Source of the DNA: Deinococcus sp. AJ005
GTDB lineage: Bacteria > Deinococcota > Deinococci > Deinococcales > Deinococcaceae
Assembly (NCBI RefSeq): GCF_009017495.1
Contig: NZ_CP044990.1
Span: 2,313,001-2,377,000, forward strand
DNA: 64,000 bases
Direction of reading: 5' to 3'
Both the position numbers and the translations under genes were made by a program. This document shows, in pieces, positions 9,556-19,765 of this stretch. The notes below the pieces were generated by a model. It was not told where the DNA came from. It searched no databases and saw nothing but the letters and a program-made list of their open reading frames with translations. The first letter of the stretch is position 1; each line of letters begins with the position of its first letter.

Positions 9556-10791
9556 ATGAAGAAAGACCGGTTCATCGTGTGGCGGCAGGGCGGCGAGGGT
9601 CAGGGCCAGGTCAGGGCCGGGGAAAGCAGCGCACTCGCGCCGCGTGCGGGGGCAAATGCGGAGTCAGTCCACCCGCCCGCCATGACCCTGGAAGTGGCAG
9701 TCCTGGATCACCGCGAACTCCCTGATCTGCTTCAGGAAAGGGGCGTGCAGATGGCCGCCCCCAGCATTCCCATGCGCCTGATCCGCCCGGTCAGTCGTGC
9801 GGAGGCCGATGCGAGCGCCACTGGACCCACCTGGGGCATGCAGGCGGTAAAAGCCGACATCAGCCCGCAAAACGGCAAGGGTGTGACCGTTGCCATCCTG
9901 GACACCGGCATCGACCCGGAGCACCCCGCCTTCGCAGGCGTGAATCTGGTGCGGCGCGACTTCACGCTAGCAGAGGGTGACGCCGACGGTGGCGTGGACG
10001 CCGAGGGCCACGGCACCCACTGCGCCGGAACAGTGTTTGGGCGCGACGTGGCAGGGCAGCGCATCGGCGTGGCCCCCGGCGTGGAACGGGCGCTGATCGG
10101 GCGGGTGCTGGGTGCGGATGGCAGCGGCAGCAGCGAGGGCATTGCGCGGGCGCTGGCCTGGGCGGTGCAGGAGGGCGCACATGTGGTCAGCATGTCGCTG
10201 GGCATGGACTTTCCGGGGCTGGTGGCCGAACTGATCAAGCGCGGTCTGCCCGCCGAACTGGCCACTTCACAGGCGCTGCTGGACTACCGCGCCAACCTCA
10301 ACCTGTTCGGGGCGCTGGCTGCCTACGCCCGCAGCTATGGCGGAGACACCACACCCACACTGCTGATCGCCGCAGCGGGCAACGAGAGCCGCCGCCAGCA
10401 GAACCCCGACTGGGAGGTGAGTGTCGCGCCGCCCGCGACTTCCGACGGCTTTATCTCGGTGGCAGCGGTGGGATTAGGGAGCGGAAACAAACCAGATGCG
10501 GGCCTGACCGTCGCGCCGTTTTCCAACACGGGCGCAACCCTGAGCGGCCCCGGCGTGAATGTCACCTCGGCCAAACTGGGCGGAGGGCTGGTAGCCTACA
10601 GCGGCACCAGCATGGCCACGCCGCATGTCGCTGGGGTGGCGGCGCTGTGGTTCCAGTCGCTGATCGACTCGGGTGACCTGACGCGCAACACCATCGAAAC
10701 CGCCCTGAAAGGCAGCGCCACGCGCAGGCCCCTGATCGCGGGCGTGGACAAACTGGATGTGGGACTGGGGCTGGTGCAGGCCCCACAATAA
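9556..10791 (+). CDS. S8 family serine protease (subtilase)
   Basis: 411 aa. The subtilisin catalytic triad is complete: Asp in TVAILDTGIDPEHP (~residue 116), His in GHGTHCAGTVFG (~155), Ser in YSGTSMATPHVAGV (~354), with the oxyanion Asn in LIAAAGNES (~275). There is no signal peptide; an N-terminal ~90-residue segment may act as an intramolecular inhibitor/prodomain. Together these suggest a cytoplasmic or non-classically exported subtilase. A GGGGAGGGG ribosome site stands just before ATG 9556. It is monocistronic, ending before the oppositely oriented exonuclease gene. The insertion around GLVAELIKRGLPAEL is larger than in subtilisin. Confidence 0.93.
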   Translation: MKKDRFIVWRQGGEGQGQVRAGESSALAPRAGANAESVHPPAMTLEVAVLDHRELPDLLQERGVQMAAPSIPMRLIRPVSRAEADASATGPTWGMQAVKADISPQNGKGVTVAILDTGIDPEHPAFAGVNLVRRDFTLAEGDADGGVDAEGHGTHCAGTVFGRDVAGQRIGVAPGVERALIGRVLGADGSGSSEGIARALAWAVQEGAHVVSMSLGMDFPGLVAELIKRGLPAELATSQALLDYRANLNLFGALAAYARSYGGDTTPTLLIAAAGNESRRQQNPDWEVSVAPPATSDGFISVAAVGLGSGNKPDAGLTVAPFSNTGATLSGPGVNVTSAKLGGGLVAYSGTSMATPHVAGVAALWFQSLIDSGDLTRNTIETALKGSATRRPLIAGVDKLDVGLGLVQAPQ

Positions 10792-10820
10792 ACGAGCTGG
10801 GGCACAGGAACTCTCTGCCC

Positions 10821-11363
10821 CTACGCGCCCACCCTCAACATCTCCAGCAGGCGCAGATATGCCTGCGCCGTCACCTGCACGTCGCCGTAACTGCGGTGGC
10901 GTCCACCGGGGGCGAAATTCAGGCCCAGGCGTTCGGCCAGCACGGTCAGGTTGTGGGCGCGTTCGCGTGGGAAAGCGCGGCGGGAAAGCTGCACGGTGCA
11001 GTGTTCCGCCGCCGGTTTCCAGACCAGACCCTGGCGTTGGGCATTGGCCCGCATAAAGCCGCTGTCGAAGCCGATGTTGTGCGCCACCACGGCGGAATCG
11101 CCCACGAAGTCCAGAAATTCGGGCAGCACCTCGGTCATGGTGGGGGCGTGGCGGACCATCTCGTTGCTGATGCCGTGAATGCGCTCCACACGCCAGGGAA
11201 TCAGCAGCGGCTGGCCGAAGTCGCCGACGGGCTTGACGAGCGTTTCGTATTTCTGCGTTTCCTCGATGCGCCCATCCACCACTCGCACCGCGCCGATTTC
11301 CACGATGGCGTCGCGCTCCGGCGAGAGGCCCGTGGTTTCCAGATCGAAGACGACGACGTTCAC
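10821..11363 (-). CDS. DnaQ-like 3'-5' exonuclease (DEDDh)
   Basis: 180 aa single-domain DEDDh exonuclease related to the proofreading epsilon subunit of DNA polymerase III. Exo I is [20 protein letters not shown] (Asp8, Glu10), Exo [15 protein letters not shown] (~93), and Exo [17 protein letters not shown] (His ~155, Asp ~160). Start is GTG 11361-11363 with TAGCCT seven bases upstream, a leaderless layout. As a free-standing protein it could proofread as epsilon or act in repair; a uvsE unit follows upstream on the same strand after 70 bases. Whether this is the replicative epsilon of the organism cannot be decided here. Confidence 0.88.
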   Translation of the reverse strand: MNVVVFDLETTGLSPERDAIVEIGAVRVVDGRIEETQKYETLVKPVGDFGQPLLIPWRVERIHGISNEMVRHAPTMTEVLPEFLDFVGDSAVVAHNIGFDSGFMRANAQRQGLVWKPAAEHCTVQLSRRAFPRERAHNLTVLAERLGLNFAPGGRHRSYGDVQVTAQAYLRLLEMLRVGA

Positions 11364-11433
11364 GCCGCGTAGGCTAGCGCGTGGAATGCGATGTGACCGT
11401 GGGACGGAGAATGGGCGGGGAAATTCCAGCCCT

Positions 11434-12321
11434 TCACACTCTTTCCATCAGTCCCCCCACCGCCTCCTCCTTGCCCTTGGCCTCCACCTCGATCCAGGGC
11501 ACATCGGCAAAGGCAGCGGGCAGGTGCGTGATCAGGTGGCTGTGGCGGCGGTCCTGCGGACTGTCGATGCCGTTGGACAGGTGGACCACCTGCCAGTCGG
11601 GCGAAGTCCAGGTGGCGCGGGCTTTCAGCACCCACTCGCGCACGGCGGGATCGTCCTGATCGGGCAGCTTGTCGTGGATGACGTGGTGGTGGCCGTCGTA
11701 GACCAGCGGCACGCCCGTGGCCTCGCAGACGGGCAGCAGATCGGCGGGGCCATAAGCGTACTCGTCGTTTTCCAGGCCCAGGCGCAGGCGGGCAGCGTCG
11801 GGCAGATCAGGAATGACCGCCTGTAATTCGGCGGCGCGGCCCCCCTTGCCGCCGTGCAGCAGCAGCAGATTCCAGGGGCTGCGCTCCAAGCCCATACCAT
11901 CCATCACGCGGGCATGCGAGTTCAGCGCATGAACGCTGCGGACGCGCACATCCGGGGTGTCGCTGTTCAGGACGATGAACTGTTCAGGGTGCATCAGCAC
12001 GCGAATACCGCGTTCGACAAAGGCTGCGCCCGCCTCCCGAAGCTGTGTGGAAAGAGAGGTCAGCACCGCCTCCCCAGTGTCGTCGCCGATCAGGTCAAGC
12101 ATGGGAAAGAGGCTGGCGCTCATGCGGTACAACCGGATGCCGCGCGCCGCGCAGAAGTCGGCAGCCCCACGCAATCTGGAGATGTTGTCGGTGTACAGGT
12201 CCAGCAGCTTGGCCTCGCGCTTGGAGGGTGACAGCGCCCGGTAGCGGCTGAGGGTCACGGTGCGGAATCGAACCTCCGGCCCCACGGTCATGCAGACCAG
12301 ACCATAGGCGGGGGCAGTCAT
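11434..12321 (-). CDS. uvsE: UV damage endonuclease UvsE (UVDE)
   Basis: 295 aa. UVDE nicks DNA 5' to UV photoproducts and starts an excision route independent of UvrABC; it is a TIM-barrel metallo-enzyme using Mn2+. Visible family segments: [18 protein letters not shown] and [10 protein letters not shown] (~45-75), [14 protein letters not shown] (~110), [10 protein letters not shown] (~155), [19 protein letters not shown] (~180), [13 protein letters not shown] (~205) and WQVVHLSNG (~240), supplying His/Glu/Asp metal ligands. ATG 12319-12321 overlaps the stop of the DUF2256 gene by ATGA; an in-frame upstream start at 12348 is not needed. Known as a repair gene in D. radiodurans. Confidence 0.95.
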   Translation of the reverse strand: MTAPAYGLVCMTVGPEVRFRTVTLSRYRALSPSKREAKLLDLYTDNISRLRGAADFCAARGIRLYRMSASLFPMLDLIGDDTGEAVLTSLSTQLREAGAAFVERGIRVLMHPEQFIVLNSDTPDVRVRSVHALNSHARVMDGMGLERSPWNLLLLHGGKGGRAAELQAVIPDLPDAARLRLGLENDEYAYGPADLLPVCEATGVPLVYDGHHHVIHDKLPDQDDPAVREWVLKARATWTSPDWQVVHLSNGIDSPQDRRHSHLITHLPAAFADVPWIEVEAKGKEEAVGGLMERV

Positions 12322-12503
12322 GCGCTGCCCTTCGCCGCCGCACGACATCTATCCGAACAGTATTTGACGCTGTCCCAGTCGCGCTCCCACTTCTTTCGCC
12401 ACGAGAAGGGCAGGCCGCACACCGGGCAAATCTTGCTGGGCCGTTCGGAGGGCTTGCGGCCCCCACCGAATGCCTTCTTCGCAGCCTTAGCGGGCATCGG
12501 CAA
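12318..12503 (-). CDS. DUF2256 zinc-ribbon protein (61 aa)
   Basis: 61 aa, basic. It carries the DUF2256 signature [20 protein letters not shown] followed by VKYCSDRCR, giving two Cys pairs likely to bind Zn. The biochemical role is unknown. In many bacteria DUF2256 genes lie beside cryptochrome/photolyase genes (from memory). Here the gene overlaps uvsE by ATGA at its 3' end and gluconokinase by 17 bases at its 5' end, so the UV-repair neighbour is the shared theme. Start ATG 12503. A small nucleic-acid or redox-linked helper of UV repair is my inference. Confidence 0.85.
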   Translation of the reverse strand: MPMPAKAAKKAFGGGRKPSERPSKICPVCGLPFSWRKKWERDWDSVKYCSDRCRAAAKGSA

Positions 12504-12999
12504 GCCCCAGGGCGGACAGCGTCAGGCGTGTGAGATCGGCAGACGAGTCCTGGGCCGTGACGTGCAGGGTCAACACATCGGCCTCTCCCCGGTCCGGCGG
12601 CTCCAGCGTCTGCAACTGCGAGGGCAACAGATCGGCGTGGGCATAATGCCCACCGCGCTCTTGCAAACGCTCCAGCAGCAGCGACTGTGCCACGTTCAGA
12701 AACACGAAACGGGCGTCAGGCACGCGCAGCACGTCGCGGTAGCTGTGGCGCAGCGAGGAACACGCCAGGATCACCTCGGGCCGTGCCAGCAGTTCGGCGC
12801 GCAATCGCTCCAGCCACGGCTGGCGGTCCTCGTCGCTGAGACCCAGCCCGGCAGCCATCTTGGCCTTCGCCTCGGGGGTGTGAAAATCGTCGCCGTCCAG
12901 AAACGGCCAGCCAGTGCGGGCTGCCAATGCCTCTCCCAGAGTGGTCTTGCCGCTGCCGGACACGCCCATCAAGATCAGTCTCACTTTGCTTGCCGCCAC
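12487..12999 (-). CDS. gntK: Gluconokinase
   Basis: 170 aa GntK/shikimate-kinase-fold enzyme that phosphorylates D-gluconate to 6-phosphogluconate with ATP. P-loop [19 protein letters not shown] at residues ~8-26, [20 protein letters not shown] at ~33-52 (typical of gluconokinase), [15 protein letters not shown] near 80 and [18 protein letters not shown] near 118, all family hallmarks. Start is GTG 12997-12999. Its 3' end overlaps the DUF2256 gene. No gluconate permease or repressor is nearby; being read with uvsE may only reflect dense packing. Confidence 0.92.
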   Translation of the reverse strand: MAASKVRLILMGVSGSGKTTLGEALAARTGWPFLDGDDFHTPEAKAKMAAGLGLSDEDRQPWLERLRAELLARPEVILACSSLRHSYRDVLRVPDARFVFLNVAQSLLLERLQERGGHYAHADLLPSQLQTLEPPDRGEADVLTLHVTAQDSSADLTRLTLSALGLADAR

Positions 13000-13093
13000 A
13001 TTACTTCCAGTCTGTCGCAGTCGGGCCGCGCGTGGACAAGAGCAATGGGAAGGCTCTCTTCATCTGTAAGCAAGACTGGGTTACAGGCAAGGC

Positions 13094-14332
<1,239 letters not shown>

Positions 14333-14476
14333 AACAACCTTCTTTGGCGGCGGGAGGACGGAAAATTGAGTTGATGGGACTCACGCAGAGTTTCGGCTTA
14401 AATGTAATTCCCTGAACAAATTACGTCAATAGGCAAAGAGGCAGATGTGTTTCGGTGGGTGAAAACCACAACCCAC

Positions 14477-14503
14477 AAAAACCGCCCCCACTTCGGAGGG
14501 CGG
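14477..14503 (-). terminator. Intrinsic terminator after the nitroreductase gene
   Basis: On the minus strand CCGCCC (from 14503) pairs with GGGCGG (to 14482), followed by TTTTTG. It lies ~17 bases past the stop of the nitroreductase gene at 14520. A second hairpin (GTGGGT/ACCCAC, 14455-14475) follows it. Confidence 0.75.
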
Positions 14504-14519
14504 CTCAGAATTCAGGACT

Positions 14520-15155
14520 TCAGTAGAACTTGGTGACGCGCTCGACGTTGTGGCGGTGATGCGGGAAGCCGTCCTCGGCGCGCTTGCCGATGGGCAGCAG
14601 CCCAGCGAACTGGACGTGTTCGGGCAGGCCCAGCAGTTCGCGCACCTTGTCGGGCTGGAATCCCAGCATGGGCACGGTGTCGTAGCCCAGACCACGCGCC
14701 GCCAGCATCACGAAGCCGAAGGCGATGTTGGCCTGCGAGAGGCCCCACTGCCCGCGCTGGGCCACGTCCTGACCGCCGAAAGCACCGTCGAAGGTCTTGC
14801 GCTGTCCGGCACGGCCCTCGTCGCCCATGCCAGGGTGCGCGGTTTCCTCGACGGTGTTCAGGGTATCTTCCATGTCGCTGTAGACCACGATCACGGCGGG
14901 CGCACTGCCGATCTGGGGCTGACCGTAGGCGGCGGCCATGAGCTGCTCCTTGATCTCGGCGGTCTGGACCACGGCGAAGCGCCAGGTCTGGGCATTCCAG
15001 GCGCTGGGGGCCAGGCTGGCGAGGCGCAGGATCTCGTGCAGATCGCCCCCATTCATGGGTTCCTGCACAAACTTGCGAATGCTGCGGCGGGTTTCGATGG
15101 CCTCGGCAACGGTGAGGGGGGCGACGGTCTGGGGCTGGGTCAGGGTGGCGGTCAT
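14520..15155 (-). CDS. Nitroreductase family FMN-dependent oxidoreductase
   Basis: 211 aa. Nitroreductase fold: [16 protein letters not shown] (residues ~20-35, FMN phosphate binding), [16 protein letters not shown] near 46-61, and a C-terminal [17 protein letters not shown] near 150-166 with [12 protein letters not shown]. These enzymes reduce nitroaromatics, quinones or other electrophiles using NAD(P)H. It is divergently transcribed from an HxlR-type regulator 88 bases away, the common arrangement in which the regulator senses electrophiles or aldehydes and controls the reductase. A strong promoter is visible (15163-15191). Confidence 0.92.
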   Translation of the reverse strand: MTATLTQPQTVAPLTVAEAIETRRSIRKFVQEPMNGGDLHEILRLASLAPSAWNAQTWRFAVVQTAEIKEQLMAAAYGQPQIGSAPAVIVVYSDMEDTLNTVEETAHPGMGDEGRAGQRKTFDGAFGGQDVAQRGQWGLSQANIAFGFVMLAARGLGYDTVPMLGFQPDKVRELLGLPEHVQFAGLLPIGKRAEDGFPHHRHNVERVTKFY

Positions 15156-15162
15156 GTCCAGA

Positions 15163-15191
15163 ACATTACGCCCACCAGTTTAAAATGTCAA
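15163..15191 (-). promoter_or_regulatory. Promoter of the nitroreductase gene (TTGACA-17-TAATGT)
   Basis: On the minus strand TTGACA (15186-15191) and TAATGT (15163-15168) are separated by exactly 17 bases; the start ATG follows after seven bases, giving a leaderless transcript. This is the closest match to the sigma-70 consensus in the window. Confidence 0.8.
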
Positions 15192-15231
15192 GCGGTGTAA
15201 TCCCCGCCTTAATTGGTTTTGCGTTTAGGTG

Positions 15232-15237
15232 TAGAAT
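15232..15237 (+). promoter_or_regulatory. -10 box (TAGAAT) of the HxlR regulator gene
   Basis: TAGAAT ends six bases before ATG 15244, another leaderless layout. No good -35 element at 17-base spacing; an activator or self-control is possible. I could not see a clear palindromic HxlR operator in 15156-15231. Confidence 0.6.
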
Positions 15238-15243
15238 ACTACC

Positions 15244-15624
15244 ATGAACACGGAACTTTCCACTCCCGGCCCCTCTGCCACGGCAGTCGAGAAGGGCTTT
15301 TGCCCGGTCTACCGGGCCATTGGCGTGTTGCAGGAGAAGTGGGTGCTGCACATCGTCCGCGCGCTGCTGGACGGCGAAAAGGGCTTCAATGAGCTGGCCC
15401 GCGCGGTGGGCGGCTGCAACAGCGCCACATTGACCCAGCGTCTGGAACACCTGGAAACGCTCAAGATCATCGGCAAGCGTACCGAGGACACGCACGGCAA
15501 GCTGGCCCGTAGCGTCTACACGCTGACCCCGGTGGGCCGCGAGTTGCAGAGCGTCATCGATGCCATCGACACCTGGGGCCGCGCCCACCTGCAAGAAGGG
15601 CCTCCGAGCGTGGCGGGCTGCTGA
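15244..15624 (+). CDS. HxlR family transcriptional regulator
   Basis: 126 aa winged-helix protein. HxlR features: an early cysteine in GFCPVYRAIGVLQEKWVLHI (~18-37), the recognition region FNELARAVGGCNSATLTQRL (~50-69), and the wing ending LARSVYTLTPVGRELQ (~93-108). The conserved N-terminal Cys, as in the aldehyde/diamide sensors YodB, CatR and HypR of Bacillus, suggests thiol-based sensing of electrophiles; this is inferred by family. It likely controls the divergent nitroreductase. The next gene begins two bases after its stop. Confidence 0.92.
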   Translation: MNTELSTPGPSATAVEKGFCPVYRAIGVLQEKWVLHIVRALLDGEKGFNELARAVGGCNSATLTQRLEHLETLKIIGKRTEDTHGKLARSVYTLTPVGRELQSVIDAIDTWGRAHLQEGPPSVAGC

Positions 15625-15625
15625 G

Positions 15626-15853
15626 ATGTGGGCCGCGCTCATCTTTGTCGCGCTTCCCCTCGCGCTGATCGTGCTGGCCTTCAAGATCAAACCGCTGGTG
15701 CCGCCGGACCAGACGCGCGGCGACGCGATGGGCGGAGCGCGTGCGTCTGGCGGTCTGTTCGGCAGCCACGGCCTTTCGCCCGACGAGCGCAGCGTGCGCG
15801 AAGACACTGAGCGTGTGCGGCTGAATCTGGATCAGGTAAAGGCCCGTGAGTGA
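15626..15853 (+). CDS. Small single-helix membrane protein (75 aa)
   Basis: 75 aa, MWAALIFVALPLALIVLAF then a hydrophilic charged tail (DERSVREDTERVRLNLDQVK). One N-terminal transmembrane helix with a cytoplasmic or external amphipathic tail. I do not recognise a family. ATG 15626 follows the HxlR stop by one base, so the two are probably cotranscribed. Confidence 0.6.
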   Translation: MWAALIFVALPLALIVLAFKIKPLVPPDQTRGDAMGGARASGGLFGSHGLSPDERSVREDTERVRLNLDQVKARE

Positions 15854-15896
15854 GGCCCCATTTCCGGCCTGATCGCCACTGCACTAAACTGACCCC

Positions 15897-16484
15897 ATGA
15901 GCCTTAAAGACAACTTCACGGCAGACGAGTGGTTCAAGGTCATGACTGGCCCCGGACGGGCGGGCGCAGCAGTGGTGGCCGCCAGTCCCAGCGGCTTGAC
16001 GGGCCTGCTGGCCGAGGCGCAGGCGATTGCCAACGCGGTGCGCGAGAGCGTGAGCAGGGACAGCCGCACCCCACTGATGGAGGCGATGGCCGCCGATCTG
16101 CTGGGCCAGCCCGCCGCCAGAGCGCCAGAGCAGGAACGTGCCCGCAATGTGGAAGACGTGAAAAATCAGAGTCTGGAAGGCGTGCGTCAGGCCATGTGGC
16201 TGGTCAATGCCAAGACCAGCGCAGAAGACGCCGCCGCCTACCGAGAGATGCTGATGCTGGTGGCGCAGCGCACCGCCGAGGCCGCCAAGGAAGGCGGATT
16301 CCTGGGCTTCGGCGGCGAGCAGGTCAATGACAAGGAACGCGCCGTGATCGAGGAACTGCGCCAGTTGATCGGCGCCCAGCCCACTGGGGGCGATGGGGCG
16401 GGCACGATCACGCACGAGACACCTCCCGAAGCATCGGAAGTGCGGCCAGAACCGGGGCCGGATGGATCGGGAAACAGCAACTGA
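15897..16484 (+). CDS. Conserved hypothetical protein (195 aa)
   Basis: 195 aa, soluble, mostly helical and Ala-rich. It starts MSLKDNFTADEWFKVMTGPG and contains LLAEAQAIANAVRESVSRD and MLMLVAQRTAEAAKEGGFLG, then a disordered Pro/Glu/Gly tail. The pattern of two helical bundles and a GFGGEQVNDKERAVIEELR segment recalls a TerB/YebE-like or 'DUF' helical fold, but I cannot name one. TAAACT at 15885-15890 is six bases before ATG 15897 (leaderless). A good terminator follows at 16513. Single-gene unit. Confidence 0.75.
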   Translation: MSLKDNFTADEWFKVMTGPGRAGAAVVAASPSGLTGLLAEAQAIANAVRESVSRDSRTPLMEAMAADLLGQPAARAPEQERARNVEDVKNQSLEGVRQAMWLVNAKTSAEDAAAYREMLMLVAQRTAEAAKEGGFLGFGGEQVNDKERAVIEELRQLIGAQPTGGDGAGTITHETPPEASEVRPEPGPDGSGNSN

Positions 16485-16512
16485 AGCTGAGTTGAGCGAA
16501 TGATCTCTTTCG

Positions 16513-16552
16513 ACAGACGGCCCACCCAATTCGGTGGCCGTCTGTATTTTTT
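16513..16552 (+). terminator. Intrinsic terminator
   Basis: ACAGACGGCC (16513-16522) pairs perfectly with GGCCGTCTGT (16536-16545), followed by A and six T (16547-16552). It ends the single-gene transcript of the 195-aa protein. Confidence 0.88.
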
Positions 16553-16703
16553 GCAGGATGCTGGGGTGGCTGCCTGTGTTTGATCCCTCACCTTTCAGTG
16601 CCATCAAAAGACCACAAAAAAGATGAAGACCGCGCCAAGATGACGCCGCCGCGTCCGCGGGTGTAGCGTCGGAGGCAGAGCAAAACCCAAGGAGGCGTCA
16701 ACT

Positions 16704-17675
16704 ATGGATTACCGTCATCTGGGCCGCACCGGCCTGAAAGTCAGTCCCCTGTGTCTGGGGACCATGAACTTCGGCCCCGAAACCACCGAGCAGGACAGCC
16801 ACGCCATCATGGACGCAGCGCTGGAGCGGGGCGTCAATTTCTTCGACACCGCCAACGTGTATGGCCGTCAGCCCGGCGAGGGCGTGACCGAGCAGATCGT
16901 CGGGCGCTGGCTGGAAAGCAACCCCGGCAACCGCGATAAAATCGTGCTGGCGACCAAGGTCTACGGCAAGATGGGCGACGGCCCCAACGATCAGAAACTC
17001 TCGGCGTACCACATCCGCAAGGCGTGCGAGGACAGCCTGCGCCGCCTGAAGACCGATCACATCGATCTGTACCAGATGCACCACATTGACCGGGCCACGC
17101 CCTGGGAAGAGGTCTGGCAGGCGATGGAACAACTGGTGCGCGAGGGCAAGGTGCTGTATGTAGGCAGCAGCAACTTCGCGGGCTGGAACATCGCGCAGGC
17201 CAACACGCTGGCGGCCCAGCGACACTTCATGGGTCTGGTGTCCGAGCAGAGCCTGTACAACCTGTCGGCGCGCATGATCGAGCTGGAGGTCATCCCGGCC
17301 TGTCAGGCGCTGGGACTAGGTCTGATTCCCTGGAGTCCACTGGGCGGCGGCCTGCTGGGCGGTGCCTTGCAAAAGGCCAGTGAGGGCCGCCGCGCCAGTG
17401 AAAACATGCAAAAGCAGATCGACAAGCACCGCCCACAACTGGAGCAGTACGAAGCGCTGTGTAAGGAACTGGGCGAGTCCCCGGCAGACGTGGCCCTGGC
17501 GTGGCTGCTGCATCAGCCCGCCGTGACGGCCCCGATCATTGGCCCGCGCACGGCAGAGCAACTCGGCGGCGCACTGAAAGCGCTGGACATCAAGCTGAGC
17601 GACGAAACCCTGAAGAAGCTGGATGACACCTGGCCCGGTCCCGGCGGACAGGCCCCGGAAGCCTACGCATGGTGA
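16704..17675 (+). CDS. Aldo/keto reductase
   Basis: 323 aa (beta/alpha)8 NADPH-dependent oxidoreductase. Catalytic tetrad visible: Asp and Tyr in NFFDTANVYGR (~50-55), Lys in IVLATKVYG (~87), His in DLYQMHHID (~127). Coenzyme-binding GPRTAEQLGGAL near 285. RBS AAGGAGG sits nine bases before the ATG. It overlaps the following epimerase gene by seven bases and so forms a three-gene operon with two NAD-binding sugar epimerase-like proteins. The group suggests interconversion of a sugar or sugar-acid by oxidation, reduction and epimerisation; the substrate is unknown. Confidence 0.92.
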   Translation: MDYRHLGRTGLKVSPLCLGTMNFGPETTEQDSHAIMDAALERGVNFFDTANVYGRQPGEGVTEQIVGRWLESNPGNRDKIVLATKVYGKMGDGPNDQKLSAYHIRKACEDSLRRLKTDHIDLYQMHHIDRATPWEEVWQAMEQLVREGKVLYVGSSNFAGWNIAQANTLAAQRHFMGLVSEQSLYNLSARMIELEVIPACQALGLGLIPWSPLGGGLLGGALQKASEGRRASENMQKQIDKHRPQLEQYEALCKELGESPADVALAWLLHQPAVTAPIIGPRTAEQLGGALKALDIKLSDETLKKLDDTWPGPGGQAPEAYAW

Positions 17676-18589
17676 AGGCCAGCGCCCAGACCCCTCCGAC
17701 AGGACCCGTGGTGCTGACCGGCGCGGCAGGACGGGCCGGACGCACGGCCCTGAAGCATCTGCTGGAATACGGCCATGAGGTCATTGCTGTGGACACCCAG
17801 CCCATCCCCAAGCCAGAAGGCGAATTCCCCGGCTCCTTGAGAGCCGTTCTGCGCGCCGATCTGACCGACCTAGGCCAGACGCTGGAGGTCATGCACGGAG
17901 CGGGCAGCGTGGTTCATCTGGCCAATATTCCGGCCCCGGACCTTCAGGCCCCGCACCACACCTTCGTGCAGAACGTGACCATGAACCACAGCGTCTTTAC
18001 AGCGGCCACCATGCTGGGGCTGGAGCGGGTGGTCTGGGCGTCCAGCGAAACGACGTTGGGCCTGCCCTTCGACGTGCCGCCCCACTACGCCCCGGTGGAC
18101 GAGGTGCACTACCCACACCCCGAGTCGTCGTATGCCCTGAGCAAGGTGGTCACGGAGACGATGGCGGAGGATTTTGCGCGTCACTCGGGCATTCCTTTTG
18201 TGGCCCTGCGCTTCTCTAACATCCTGGGGCCGGAGGAGTACCGCCGTTTCCCGGAGCTGGCGTGGCCCGATCCCCACGCCCGCAAATGGAACCTGTGGGG
18301 CTACATCGACGAGCGGGACGCCGCGCTGGCCTGCCGTCTGGCGCTGAGCGCACCGCTCCAGGGGGCCAGCAGCTTCATCATCGCCGCCGCCGACACCGTC
18401 ATGCCGCAGCCCTCGCGCACGCTGATGGAGCAGGTGTTTCCAGGGGTGCCCCTGCGCGAATCGTTGAAGGACTTCGAGACGCTGCTGAGCATTGACCACG
18501 CCCGCGATAAACTTGGCTTCGAGCCGCAGCACCGCTGGCGGGACACGCTGGGCGAGGACGGTGCAGCCAACCAGGGAGAGCAGCCATGA
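17669..18589 (+). CDS. NAD-dependent epimerase/dehydratase family protein
   Basis: 306 aa extended short-chain dehydrogenase. Rossmann glycine motif VVLTGAAGRAGRTAL (~13-27); active-site tyrosine and lysine in SSYALSKVV (~152-160); WASSETTLGL supplies the preceding Ser/Thr. DEVHYPHPESSYALSK resembles NAD-dependent uronate dehydrogenases and sugar epimerases. Its start overlaps the aldo/keto reductase stop by seven bases, and its end overlaps the next epimerase by ATGA, indicating coupled translation. Substrate unknown. Confidence 0.88.
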   Translation: MVKASAQTPPTGPVVLTGAAGRAGRTALKHLLEYGHEVIAVDTQPIPKPEGEFPGSLRAVLRADLTDLGQTLEVMHGAGSVVHLANIPAPDLQAPHHTFVQNVTMNHSVFTAATMLGLERVVWASSETTLGLPFDVPPHYAPVDEVHYPHPESSYALSKVVTETMAEDFARHSGIPFVALRFSNILGPEEYRRFPELAWPDPHARKWNLWGYIDERDAALACRLALSAPLQGASSFIIAAADTVMPQPSRTLMEQVFPGVPLRESLKDFETLLSIDHARDKLGFEPQHRWRDTLGEDGAANQGEQP

Positions 18590-19572
18590 AGGTCCTGTTT
18601 ATCGGCGGCACGGGCATCATCAGCTCGGCGTGTTCGGAACTGGCGCTGGCGCAGGGGATGGAGCTGTACCTGCTCAACCGGGGCGAGTCCTCCCGGCCTG
18701 TGCCCGACGGCGCAAAGGTCTTGAGAGGCGATATCCGCGATCCGGGCAGCGTGCGGCAGGCGCTGGATGATCTGGAATTCGACGTGGTGGTGGACTGGGT
18801 GGCTTTCACGCCCGAACACATCGAGACTGATCTGGAATTTTTTTCGGGCCGGACCAAGCAGTACGTGTTCATCAGTTCGGCCTCCGCGTACCAGAAGCCG
18901 CTGGGGCACCTGCCGATCACGGAATCCACGCCGCTGCACAACCCGTTCTGGGGGTATTCGCGCGACAAGATCGCCTGCGAGGACCGCCTGACCCGCGCCT
19001 ACCGCGAGGACGGTTTCCCAGTAACAGTCGTGCGGCCCTCGCACACCTATGACCGCACGCTGCTGCCGATGGACGGCGGCTGGACCGTGGTGGACCGCAT
19101 GCGCCGGGGCAAACCCGTGATCGTTCACGGCGACGGGACCTCGCTGTGGACCCTAACCCACCACCACGACTTTGCCGTGGGCTTCGTGGGACTGCTGGGC
19201 CGCCCAGCGGTGATCGGCGAGGCCGTGCAGATCACGGGCGATGAGTGGCTGACCTGGAACCAGATTTTTGAGCTGGTGGCCGGGGCAGCAGGCGTCAAGG
19301 CCCAGCTCGTCCACGTTCCATCCGAGGTCATTGCCGCCTTTGCCCCCGACTGGGGCGCGGGTCTGCTGGGCGACAAGGCCCACAGCGCCGTCTTCGACAA
19401 CAGCAAGATCAAGCGTCTGGTGCCCGAATTCAACGCCACCATCCCCTATGCGCGCGGCGTGCGCGAGGTGCTGGCGTGGTACGACGCGGACCCGGCGCGG
19501 CAGGTGGTAAATGGGGAATTGGACGGGCTGATGGACCGGATTATCGGGCAGATTCAGAGCGTCAGGCCATAG
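18586..19572 (+). CDS. NAD-dependent epimerase/dehydratase family protein
   Basis: 328 aa atypical extended SDR. Glycine motif KVLFIGGTGIISSACS at residues 2-17; active-site YSRDK near 126 with SSASAYQKP before it; VRPSHTYDRTLLP near 150 and HHDFAVGFVGLLG near 190 are typical of this epimerase branch. It is related to the first epimerase of the operon but belongs to a different subgroup (NAD-binding core with longer C-terminal domain). Start ATG 18586 overlaps the previous stop. Probable sugar-nucleotide or sugar modification; substrate not deducible. Confidence 0.88.
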   Translation: MKVLFIGGTGIISSACSELALAQGMELYLLNRGESSRPVPDGAKVLRGDIRDPGSVRQALDDLEFDVVVDWVAFTPEHIETDLEFFSGRTKQYVFISSASAYQKPLGHLPITESTPLHNPFWGYSRDKIACEDRLTRAYREDGFPVTVVRPSHTYDRTLLPMDGGWTVVDRMRRGKPVIVHGDGTSLWTLTHHHDFAVGFVGLLGRPAVIGEAVQITGDEWLTWNQIFELVAGAAGVKAQLVHVPSEVIAAFAPDWGAGLLGDKAHSAVFDNSKIKRLVPEFNATIPYARGVREVLAWYDADPARQVVNGELDGLMDRIIGQIQSVRP

Positions 19573-19765
19573 AGGGCGACATCTCACGGCACACACTGCC
19601 CCCGCCGTTTCTCATGGGGAGGGCTTTTCTATTGCTATCGCCTGATCCCTTCGGCACCCATCTCGGACACGGACCGACTCTGCCGCTCTCTCCAGTTTCC
19701 CGGAAGGAGCGGCCCCGCCAAACAACCTCACCCCCCTGGCCCCGCCGAACGGATAACGTACAGGC

